From Streptomyces sabulosicollis (lineage in GTDB: Bacteria; Actinomycetota; Actinomycetes; Streptomycetales; Streptomycetaceae): a stretch of DNA of 36,072 nucleotides. Below the pieces are notes generated by a model. The model had not been told where the DNA came from and made no database searches. It worked only from the letters and a program-made list of their open reading frames with translations. The position numbers were made by a program, and so were the translations under genes. This document shows, piece by piece, positions 7,831-14,608 of this stretch. How positions within the stretch are numbered: the first letter of the stretch is position 1; each line of letters begins with the position of its first letter. The stretch covers positions 1-36,072 of the forward strand of contig NZ_JAEEAP010000043.1 of the NCBI RefSeq assembly GCF_016103465.1, in the 5' to 3' direction.

Positions 7831-9009
7831 ATGCAGCGCAGATCACCTTTGCAGACGACTGGGGCACCGAGCGGATGGCGGGGCTACCGATGGGTGGCCC
7901 TGTGGTCCGTGCTGATCGTGGCGATTCCGGTGGCCGACTGGTTCCTGCCGCCGGACATCCACCTCGCCCATCTGCTGGTCATCCCGCTCGCACTCGCCGC
8001 CACCTTCGCCGATACCCGCCGTACTGCCGTCACCGCTCTGCTCGCCCTGGCGGCGCTGGTCGTCGCGGGGGCCGAACGACGCGCGCTGACCACCGAGAAC
8101 GTACTCGTGCAGATGCTGTCCCTGGTGCTGTTCTCGGCGCTGCTCCTGATCGCCACCCGTCTGCGCGAGCAACATCTGCGCCACCTGGCCAGGGCGCGCC
8201 AGGTCTCGGAAGCCGCGCAGTCCGTGCTGCTGCGGCCACTGCCGCGACGCGCGGGAGCGGTGTCCCTGGCGTCGACGTACGTGGCCGCCGAGACCGAAGC
8301 CCGTATCGGTGGAGACCTGTACGCACTGGTCCGCGGGCCCGGCCCGACCCGGCTGATCATCGGGGACGCGCGCGGCAAGGGGCTCGGGGCCATCGGGGAC
8401 ATCGAGACCGTCCTCGGCGCCTTCCGCTTCACCGCGCACCGGCACTCCACACTGTCCGGGCTCGCGTCCGCCCTGGAATCCGATGTGCGGTGGGACCTGG
8501 GTCAGTCGCACCACGGGGATCCTGACGAATGGGCCAGTGAACACTTCATCACGGCGGCCGTGCTGGAGATCCCGGACAACCAGTTCTGTGCCCATCTGAT
8601 CAGTTTCGGCCATCTGCCGCCGCTTCTGCTGCACGAGGGGCAGGTCACGCCCCTGGAAGTCACTGCTCCCGCTCCCCCGCTGGGTCTTGGCACCCTGACG
8701 GAGACCGAGTACGCCCCATTGACCTTCCGTTTCGCCCCGGGTGACCGGCTGGTGCTGTACACGGACGGAGTCACCGAGGCCCGGGACAGCATGGGCAGCT
8801 TCTACCCCCTCGTGGAGCGGGTGACGGCTTGGGCCGATCAGCGTCCGGATGAGCTCGTGCACAGCATCGGCGCGGACCTGCGGGCACATACGGGCGGGCC
8901 GCTCGCCGACGACGTGGCCCTGATCGTGCTCCAGCGCGAGGGGGGCGCGCGTCCGGGCCCGGATCCCCGAGAACCGGTGGGTTTCGTGACGAAGGTGCGG
9001 CCCGCTTGA
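7831..9009 (+). CDS. Membrane-anchored SpoIIE/PP2C-type serine phosphatase
   Basis: A 392-residue protein with four hydrophobic segments (about 19-38, 45-60, 64-82, 91-110), a short helical linker, then a SpoIIE/RsbU-type PP2C domain (about 145-375). Metal-binding signatures are visible: ARIGGDLYAL, GDARGKGLGA, LVLYTDGVTEAR and ADDVALIVL. Such phosphatases dephosphorylate anti-sigma-factor antagonists, feeding partner-switching control of alternative sigma factors. There is no PAS, GAF or HAMP domain, so the membrane part is the only candidate sensor. I place the start at ATG 7831, with GGGAGAG 2-8 bases upstream; the open frame extends back to 7561 only through relic DNA. No antagonist or anti-sigma gene is nearby. 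Confidence 0.85.
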   Translation: MQRRSPLQTTGAPSGWRGYRWVALWSVLIVAIPVADWFLPPDIHLAHLLVIPLALAATFADTRRTAVTALLALAALVVAGAERRALTTENVLVQMLSLVLFSALLLIATRLREQHLRHLARARQVSEAAQSVLLRPLPRRAGAVSLASTYVAAETEARIGGDLYALVRGPGPTRLIIGDARGKGLGAIGDIETVLGAFRFTAHRHSTLSGLASALESDVRWDLGQSHHGDPDEWASEHFITAAVLEIPDNQFCAHLISFGHLPPLLLHEGQVTPLEVTAPAPPLGLGTLTETEYAPLTFRFAPGDRLVLYTDGVTEARDSMGSFYPLVERVTAWADQRPDELVHSIGADLRAHTGGPLADDVALIVLQREGGARPGPDPREPVGFVTKVRPA

Positions 9010-9019
9010 GGCGGGCCGC
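8997..9019 (+). terminator. Hairpin overlapping the phosphatase stop codon
   Basis: Perfect 9-bp stem GCGGCCCGC (8997-9005) / GCGGGCCGC (9011-9019) with loop TTGAG. The TGA stop codon is in the loop. No T tract follows, which is common for Streptomyces terminators. Confidence 0.6.
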
Positions 9020-9062
9020 CCGCGCCCCGGGCCCGCCCGCTGTCCTGGTGCGGTTATGTTCG

Positions 9063-9233
9063 TCAAGGGCGTCGATGCGACGCGTCGATGCGGGCCCTGG
9101 GCCAGGTGCGGGGCGTGCGTTCGTGCTCGTAGACGGCGAGGAGGAAGCACCAGATCTCGCTGACCGTCGGGAAGCAGGCGATCGCGTGCCGCAGACGCTT
9201 GAGCGGGACTTCGCCGACGACCGCGACGGTGGC
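9063..9233 (-). pseudogene. C-terminal scrap of FAD/NAD-dependent disulfide reductase
   Basis: The last about 57 codons of a longer minus-strand open frame read ATVAVVGEVPLKRLRHAI, CFPTVSEIW, LLAVYE. This matches the extreme C-terminus of mercuric-reductase-like pyridine nucleotide-disulfide oxidoreductases (…E.PL..L.HA...FPT.SEIW..LL). FAD and NAD domains are absent. It is joined in frame to an SDR fragment, so it is a recombination scar and not a domain fusion. Confidence 0.55.
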
Positions 9234-9537
9234 CGCGTTGACACGGACCTTGCGCGGAAGCAGCTCCCAGGCCAGGCCGCGGGTCATCGAGCGCACCGCC
9301 GCTTTGCCGGCCGCGTACGCACTGAGCATCGGAAGCCCCAGCACGTTCACCACGGAGGTGGTGAACACCACGCCGCCGCCCTCCGCCAGCAGCGGAGCGA
9401 GCTTCTGCACCGTGAAGTACGGGCCCTTGGCGTTGATGGCCAGCAGCTGGTCGAAGAGTTCCTCGCTGGTCGCCTCGAACGGTGCGAACCCGTCGACGCC
9501 CGCGTTGGCGAACAGGGCGTCGACCATGCCGAACTCG
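9234..9537 (-). pseudogene. SDR dehydrogenase fragment (middle part)
   Basis: About 100 codons carry the central signatures of a short-chain dehydrogenase: ALFANAGV (NAG motif), TTSVVN with the catalytic Ser, and YAAGK with the catalytic Tyr-Lys pair, ending at RKVRVNA. The N-terminal TGxxxGxG cofactor motif is missing, and the usual SPGxxxT after RVN is replaced by the disulfide-reductase scrap. Its upstream edge coincides with a GAATTC sequence (9538-9543), beyond which an unrelated protein is read in the same frame. Confidence 0.7.
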
Positions 9538-9543
9538 GAATTC

Positions 9544-10489
9544 ACCCGGGTCGGCCAGCAGTGGCTCCCCCTGTACCGGAAGCCCTCCCCGGTCAGGTAC
9601 CGGGTGACCTCGGCCAGCAGCACCCTGGACCAGACCGACTCGGTGGACTTGCCCCCTCGGGCGCCTGGATGGTGACCGGCTCGCGGAGCTTGTGCGGCTG
9701 GTTCTTGCCGTCGAGGAACGTCAGCGTCGCCTCGGTGGCGTCCCACCGGCATTCGACCTTTACCTTCTTCGGGATCTTCGGGTCGCTGCGCTTCTTCGGC
9801 TTCGGCTTCGCCGCCTGGGCGGCGCGGACCTCGCTCGCCGGCTGCGCCTCGTGGGCCTTCCACGCCGACTTCGTGCCGGGCACCTTGCCTTCGGCGAGGA
9901 AGGCGAGCATCGCTGCCTCCGGGCATCGGGCCCTGACCCTCGTGTAGTCGGCGGGGTGGGTGAAGGTGGTGCCGCTGTCGGTGGCGTCCTCCAGTGCCAT
10001 CACCTGCTTGGGGGCGAGCCGCAGGTTCCACTCGATCGACAGCGTTTTGGGGTTGACCCGCTTCACCTGGTACCACGAGCCGCGGCACATCGCGAAGTCG
10101 CCGGGTGCGAAGTCGCTGGCCTCCCAGAGCTTCACGCCGTCCACCTTGGCCTGCGCGACGATGCCCTCCCAGTAGGCGATCTCCTCGGTCAGGTCCTCGA
10201 TCCGGCGCTCGTCCCGGCTCGCGTCGTAGACCCCGCGGCTGCTGCCCTGCGCGCTTCGGGGGTCTCCTGCCAGACCTTGATGTCGGTGAGCGCACCCTCG
10301 TGCCTGAACTGCTTGGCGATGGTTGCGGCGGCCTCTTGCGGCGTCAGCTTCTCCTCTCCGTTGTTGAGGTAGGTGGTGTTGGACTCGCGGCCGTCGCGCG
10401 CCCACCAGGCTTCGGCCGGGGCGGTATAACCTCGTTACACCGGTTGATTTGGACAAGAAATCGGCATGTGTACCCAGGTCATCGGCCAT
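9544..10489 (-). pseudogene. Frameshifted DUF3560-like mobile-element protein
   Basis: The piece with IEDLTEEIAYWEGIV, VKLWEASDFAPGDF, WYQVKRVNPKTLSIEW resembles the C-terminal half of DUF3560-type proteins of actinobacterial plasmids and integrative elements. Two frame changes are needed. Near 10260, a frame reading ESNTTYLNNGEEKLTPQEAA...FRHEGALTDIKVWQETP shifts into RDERRIEDL. Near 9660, APEG shifts into KSTESVWSRVLLAEVTRYL. It then runs into the SDR scrap. The start at 10489 overlaps the stop of the 76-residue gene upstream (ATGGCCGATGA), suggesting they were once an operon. It lacks the N-terminal region of the family. The family name is my best recollection, not a search result. Confidence 0.5.
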
Positions 10490-10709
10490 CGAGGGTGGAG
10501 AGGGTGCGTACCAGGCCCCAGCCCTCGAACCGGTGGTTCGAGACGGCCCGCTGGTATTCCGCCCGATGCTCGGGCCGGATCTCGCCCTGGTCGTCGGTGA
10601 ACGCCGCGGTGGCGCGGTCGAATCGCTCGACTAGCTCGGTGGCCTGTTTCAGCGAGGTCGTCGAGGTCGCGCTGCCGCTTGTGCTCGGGACGCGGGTCGC
10701 TGTCGACAT
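10479..10709 (-). CDS. Small hypothetical protein (76 aa)
   Basis: An uncharacterised Ser/Thr-rich N-terminus is followed by a charged helical region (LKQATELVERFDRATAAF) and ends ...STLDGR. GAGGA lies about 10 bases upstream of ATG 10709. Its stop overlaps the start of the degraded DUF3560-like frame, which favours a real gene once co-transcribed with it. I recognise no family; it may be the small partner gene of a mobile element. Confidence 0.4.
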   Translation of the reverse strand: MSTATRVPSTSGSATSTTSLKQATELVERFDRATAAFTDDQGEIRPEHRAEYQRAVSNHRFEGWGLVRTLSTLDGR

Positions 10710-10972
10710 CGACGGGTGATCCTCAAAGCCCGCAAGGCCCTTTCAACTCTTCACGAGCCCGTACCCATGCGTTGGACGTGCGACTTGTCGTTGTCTCGGC
10801 TGCCGAGTTGCAGTGGGGTCATGACCACGCGACCCTGAAATTACAGCCATACGTACCAGGCGAGTCGGGGGGCGGGGCCCGAAGCTGTCAGGTGGACGGC
10901 GCGTGTGACCCACCTATTGGCCGTTGACTGTGTCACAGTCGCAAGGGCGCGCCGCTCTGAAAGGACTGCTAC

Positions 10973-11335
10973 ATGACTGCCCTCGCCGTCCTTCAAGGCA
11001 TCGGTGCCACCGCAAGCATAATTTCAGGAGCGAAGAATATATTCGATCCAGCCCACGATAGAATTGAAGAAGCGCTGGACAGCGCCCTCACCGCCCTTCA
11101 TCAATTGTGGCGACAGATTGCAACCGCATCAGCAGATATCCTCGAAGCGATCGAGGGTGTTCGGCGTGCGCTTGATGAGGACGTAGCTCTCGATGCCATT
11201 ACTCTCGCGGATACCGCACTCTTCAACGACTTGGGCGTCTTCAACGACAAACAGGCCGCTATCACCCATTCCTTGGAAGCCTCTCATCGCCTCTACCAGG
11301 AAACCGATGAGGTCTTCGTGAGCTCTTTTGTCTGA
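10973..11335 (+). CDS. Unrecognised helical protein, AT-rich cassette gene 1
   Basis: A 120-residue protein with AAAGGA 8 bases upstream of ATG 10973. Residues 3-23 form a hydrophobic small-residue helix (ALAVLQGIGATASIISGAK); the rest is predicted amphipathic helix rich in Glu, Asp, Ala and Leu, with no Cys and no enzyme motif. Codon use is unlike the neighbours: AAT, ATA, GAA and TCA-type codons are frequent and local GC is visibly much lower. The second cassette gene follows after 23 bases in another frame with its own ribosome binding site, so the pair is probably an operon, though a single ancestral gene split by a frameshift cannot be excluded. Function unknown. Confidence 0.65.
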   Translation: MTALAVLQGIGATASIISGAKNIFDPAHDRIEEALDSALTALHQLWRQIATASADILEAIEGVRRALDEDVALDAITLADTALFNDLGVFNDKQAAITHSLEASHRLYQETDEVFVSSFV

Positions 11336-11358
11336 CTGGAACAGTAAAGGGCAACGAG

Positions 11359-11994
11359 GTGTGGACCTACCGGCCGTATAGGCGCCTTCGACTCGGACTT
11401 CTCACCCTTCCCGCGCTGCGACAAAACCTCAATGATCAATTGAGTGAATTCGTCAAACAAGATCGCACCATTCAAGACTCTCTCGTAGAGGTGAAATATC
11501 TAGCGAACTCGCTGAAAACCATCCAAGTCGAACTAAGGCGAACGGCAGAGGCAGTCGTTGATCTTCATGAAGAAGTCAATCGCACCGGTGTCTCATGGTC
11601 CGAAATCAATGAGAGGATCACCGAGCTACAGGGTGACCCCCAGATGGTGCGGTTGGCGCGAGCCCAGCTGCGACTTCACGATGGCCCAATGGGCTACTTG
11701 CGCTATATCTTCGATACGCTGCGAAAGGACCACGAAAGGATTAGCAAGCTCGTTGATATCGTCGCCGAGGCAAACGGTGAGATGTCTCTCACTGATCTCG
11801 CTATCCGGATTGGAGAAAAATTCCCCGGAGATTCCACAGAGCCCGGAGCTCAGCCATTTCTCATATGCCTCGTAAGTGGACTGACGTGTGCGGTGGTCAT
11901 CATTGTAATCATCGTGCTAGAAGGCGAAGCAGGAGGTGATCAGGGGGGGCATGGTGAGCCGGGTGACTTCCCCGAGGGGCCCGCGGTTGCATGA
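11359..11994 (+). CDS. Unrecognised coiled-coil/membrane protein, AT-rich cassette gene 2
   Basis: A 211-residue protein from GTG 11359 with AAAGGG 7 bases upstream. Residues about 18-70 look like long amphipathic or coiled-coil helices (LNDQLSEFV, LKTIQVELRRTAEAVVDLHEEV), 90-150 are further helices, and about 167-188 form a strongly hydrophobic segment ending IIVIIVLEG, a likely membrane anchor. The base composition is AT-rich up to about 11930 and turns GC-rich afterwards. The Gly/Pro-rich tail (EAGGDQGG...PAVA) therefore probably comes from flanking DNA and the native stop is lost. With its partner it looks like an imported two-gene system, perhaps membrane-acting. I recognise no family. 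Confidence 0.65.
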   Translation: MWTYRPYRRLRLGLLTLPALRQNLNDQLSEFVKQDRTIQDSLVEVKYLANSLKTIQVELRRTAEAVVDLHEEVNRTGVSWSEINERITELQGDPQMVRLARAQLRLHDGPMGYLRYIFDTLRKDHERISKLVDIVAEANGEMSLTDLAIRIGEKFPGDSTEPGAQPFLICLVSGLTCAVVIIVIIVLEGEAGGDQGGHGEPGDFPEGPAVA

Positions 11995-12007
11995 TCTGCG
12001 CCTGATG

Positions 12008-12360
12008 TGCCCATGCTGGCTCTCCAGGTGCCCGCCCGCCTCACCGGGCAGGTTCAGCGAAGCCAGCACGGTCGGCCGCGCCTCTGCTCCCACACCTCAC
12101 CGGCCAGCAGCTTCGCCTGCGGGTCACCCACTCGGAGGAGTTTTTGGCGAACACCTGCTTGCTCCGCAGCATCCGGTGCAGCTACTCCAGGACGCAGAAC
12201 TGTACGCCTTCCAGTCCACCGTGCCGGCTCCAGGTGCGGTGCCGCCAGCACCAGGCGCCGCCACGACCCGGTCAGCAGGCCGGTGTCGATCTCGGCCGGG
12301 CCGACCTTCTTGCGCCCCATCAGTTCTGGCAGCGACCGCAGCGCGTTCAGCAGACCCGCC
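12008..12360 (-). pseudogene. Tn3-family transposase fragment
   Basis: Pieces of the N-terminal/middle part of a Streptomyces Tn3-type transposase can be read on the minus strand: LPELMGRKKVGPAEIDTGLL, TGSWRRLVLAAPHLEP, TVDWKAY, FCVLE, LHRMLRSKQVFAKNSSEW, GDPQAKLLAGEVWEQ and LNLPGEAG. A TAG stop interrupts FCVLE-LHRML and at least three frame changes are needed. The DDE catalytic part is not here, and no resolvase or inverted repeats were seen. It directly abuts the 3' end of the AT-rich cassette. Confidence 0.75.
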
Positions 12361-12387
12361 TCTCATGGCGTTCGGCGCAATGAGCGT

Positions 12388-12590
12388 GTGACAAACGATG
12401 ACGAAGACGGAACCCCGTTTCCTGCCACAGGGTTTGTTGTAGGCATGCTGGTAGGCGTCCCGATGGGGTCGTGCTCGGCCTGTCCGTCTTCGACAATATG
12501 GCGATCGGCCTGGTGCTCGGCAGCGGCGTGGGCGGAGTCCTCGGCATCACTTTCCCGGTGGCTCGGCGTTCGCGGCGACAGTCCCTTTGA
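12388..12590 (+). pseudogene. Frameshifted small glycine-rich membrane protein
   Basis: From GTG 12388 the frame reads VTNDDEDGTPFPATGFVVGM then LVGVPMG. After a one-base shift near 12465 (probably one G lost from a G run) it continues as VVLGLSVFDNMAIGLVLGS, then GVGGVLGITFPVARR to TGA 12588-12590. The restored product of about 67 residues has two glycine-zipper-like hydrophobic stretches, as in small membrane proteins of unknown function common in actinobacteria. As written in this sequence the frame is broken. Confidence 0.5.
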
Positions 12591-12709
12591 ACTCGTCCGC
12601 AAGCCGGTTCGCTCGGGAGCGCTGTGATCAGGTTGCCTGTGCCGACGAGGGCGGCGCCGTCGGCTTCACCTGACGTCGCCGTGTGAGGCGCCTGGAGGCT
12701 CGTGGATGG

Positions 12710-13099
12710 TCACAGTCGGGCGTCGAAACGGCCCCGTGCGCTCTCGATGTGACCGAGGTGCTGGTGGGTCCAGCCGCATATGACATCGACCGCGGTGCGC
12801 AGGCCCTGGCCCGGCTCGGTGAGGGTGTACTCCACCCGCGGCGGCACGGTGGGGTGCACCTTCCGGTCGACCAGGCCATTGCGCTCCAGCATGCGCAGGT
12901 TCTGGGTGAGCATCTTGTGGCTGACGCCCTCGACCTCGTTCCGCAGCTCGCTGAAGCGCAGGGTGCGTTCACCGAGCGCCTCGATGATCAGGAGCGCCCA
13001 CTTGTTGGCGACGTCCGAGAAGATCTCTCGCGCCAGGGAGTCCGCGCGCCGCAGGTCAGCGTCCTCAGGCAGGCCCTTGAGCAGATGCTTGGTCACCAT
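12710..13099 (-). CDS. HxlR-family transcriptional regulator
   Basis: A 129-residue MarR-like winged-helix regulator of the HxlR type. Core signatures are KWALLIIEAL (about 33-42), the helix-turn-helix RFSELRNEVEGVSHKMLTQN, the recognition region LRMLERNGLVDR and the wing PPRVEYTLTEPG. The N-terminal Cys often found before the KW motif in redox-sensing members is absent (REIFSDVANKW); the only Cys is in DVICGW. It diverges from a RidA-family gene 101 bases away, a common arrangement in which the regulator controls its neighbour. Confidence 0.85.
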   Translation of the reverse strand: MVTKHLLKGLPEDADLRRADSLAREIFSDVANKWALLIIEALGERTLRFSELRNEVEGVSHKMLTQNLRMLERNGLVDRKVHPTVPPRVEYTLTEPGQGLRTAVDVICGWTHQHLGHIESARGRFDARL

Positions 13100-13200
13100 C
13101 AGGTTCCTCAGTCACCGAAAAGTGCGTTCTTCCAGGTCAGGCATCACTCTCCTACAGTTTCCGAGTAACCACAAGAGAGCAGACCAGAAGGGCGAGCACC

Positions 13201-13602
13201 ATGACCACCATTGATGTCTTCACCTACGACGTACCGGCCGAGAGCGACTTCGGCTACTCGCAGGCGATCAAGTCCGGTGAGCTGATCCACGTCTCTGGAC
13301 AGCTCTCGTTCGACGAGGCAGGCGAGTTCCTCTACGCGGGCGACTTCGACGCCCAGCTCAAGCAGACCTACGCCAACATGGACAGGGTCCTGGACCACTA
13401 CGGCGCCACCCGGAACCAGGTCGTCTCGCAGACCCTGTACGTGGTGAACCTGCGGGAGAACGCCGCGGCGACGGCGGCGGGCAACCGGGCGTACTTCGGC
13501 GACCACCGCCCGGTCAGCACGGTCTTGGGCATCGCCGAACTGACCTTGCCCGGCCAGGTCATCGAGATCAGCTTCGTCATCGACATGAAGCTGCCCGCTT
13601 GA
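13201..13602 (+). CDS. RidA/YjgF-family protein
   Basis: A 133-residue Rid-family protein. Members deaminate reactive enamine/imine intermediates as trimers in the cytosol, though many paralogues have other or unknown substrates. Typical features are GYSQAIKSGELIHVSGQLS, a central amphipathic helix (AQLKQTYANMDRVLDHYGA) and the C-terminal strand VIEISFVIDMK. At the position where canonical RidA has the catalytic Arg (PARSCVEV in E. coli) this protein has PVSTVLGI. It therefore probably belongs to a non-canonical Rid subfamily without the standard imine deaminase residue. GAAGGGCGAG lies upstream of ATG 13201. It is likely under control of the divergent HxlR regulator. Confidence 0.85.
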   Translation: MTTIDVFTYDVPAESDFGYSQAIKSGELIHVSGQLSFDEAGEFLYAGDFDAQLKQTYANMDRVLDHYGATRNQVVSQTLYVVNLRENAAATAAGNRAYFGDHRPVSTVLGIAELTLPGQVIEISFVIDMKLPA

Positions 13603-13999
13603 GACCTCCCCCTCGCACCTCCCGCAGCCCTCTGAGGTCTTCAGCCGACCCGGGGAGGTTCCGGGCGGGCAGCGCGGCCCTCGGCGCTCCGCCACCGCGC
13701 GGTGCTCCTTTGGGCATTGCCCGAATGCTCCAGGCTGCAAGAAGCCGGATGAGGGGCCTACGCGCCAGCAAAATACGACGGAGTGGCTGCGGCCGGCGAT
13801 GATCGTGGTGCTGCGGCAGCTGAGCGGGCACCGCTCCGCCGACGAGTCAGCCCTCGCAACTCGCCGAGCACCCGCCGAGCACCGGACCGGCTGCCCGGGA
13901 GCGGTTTGCGCGGAATCTGCCCCGACCGCCCGACCGGGCACTGCCCGACGATGTCCGCACAGCCAGCACCAGCGCCGGCAGGAGATCCACGCCAGCCTT
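13603..13999. other. Gene-free stretch between RidA and IS5 relic
   Basis: About 400 bases with no frame I can assign. It may contain the decayed 3' part of the IS5-type transposase found just upstream on the minus strand, but the reading is lost. Confidence 0.35.
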
Positions 14000-14340
14000 C
14001 CGCGTGGAGCTTGGCGGGCCGTCGCCTGCGCGGGCCGCGACGGGAGCGGATCGGCGGGATTCCGCGCACGAGCGGCTCGAGCGCCTGGCTGTCGTGGAGA
14101 TTCGCGGATGCCGATGGAGAGGGGTAACCCTGTCCGCTCGATGATCAAGTGGATCTTCGAGTCCTTCTTGCCCCGGTCGACAGGATTCGGACCTGTCAGT
14201 TCCGCCTTTCACGGCTCGCATGTTCACCGAGTCGATCGCACAGCGCGACCAACCCAGGTCTCCGCGCGAACCCAGTTCGTCGAGGATGATGCGGTGGAGC
14301 TTGGCCCAGACCCGGGCAGCGGTCCACTCGGTGAAGCGAT
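14000..14340 (-). pseudogene. IS5-family transposase relic
   Basis: The middle part of an IS5-type DDE transposase is readable in three successive frames: FTEWTAARVWAKLHRIILDE, LGSRGDLGWSRCAIDSVNMR, AVKGG; then ELTGPNPVDRGKKDSKIHLI, IERTGLPLSIGI; then VRGIPPIRSRRGPRRRRPAK, LHA. The catalytic Asp region (IDSVNMRA) is present but both ends and the frame are lost. It lies about 200 bases downstream of the esterase terminator and is inactive. Confidence 0.7.
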
Positions 14341-14559
14341 GAGGACGATCAACTCGTCGGCCAACTTCTCCGCGTGGCCCGCCGACCATCTCATGACGGC
14401 GGAGGCCGCCGGGATCAACGCCACCGTCGCCCTCGTCCAGCAAACCCGCGGTCGTGGCGGCCTGCGAGGCCGTGAACCGGGCTGGTGAGACCTCCCTCCG
14501 CGGGGGCGTGTTCCTGGAAGCCACTTCTCCCACGGCCTGTTCAATCCGGATAGATGTCG

Positions 14560-14596
14560 ACGGAGTGGAGCCAGGATGCTCCTGGCTCCACTCCGT
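14560..14596 (-). terminator. Strong hairpin terminator of the xylanase-esterase operon
   Basis: Perfect 17-bp inverted repeat, arms 14560-14576 (ACGGAGTGGAGCCAGGA) and 14580-14596, with a 3-base loop. It begins 12 bases after the esterase stop in the minus direction and so closes the xylanase-esterase operon. Confidence 0.85.
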
Positions 14597-14608
14597 GGTG
14601 CGGGCGTG

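Noticed and set aside
7843-9150. 435-codon minus-strand open frame opposite the phosphatase
   Set aside because: Shadow frame; PP2C motifs are clear on the plus strand.
11311-11361. The two AT-rich genes being a single gene broken by a frameshift
   Set aside because: The second gene has AAAGGG at proper distance from GTG 11359 and a stop in its frame at 11308, so two genes are simpler; I keep the alternative open in the entries.
13144-14148. A 334-codon minus frame spanning the RidA gene and IS5 relic
   Set aside because: It begins inside the transposase relic (IIERTGLPLSIGI) and then runs antisense through RidA; not a gene.
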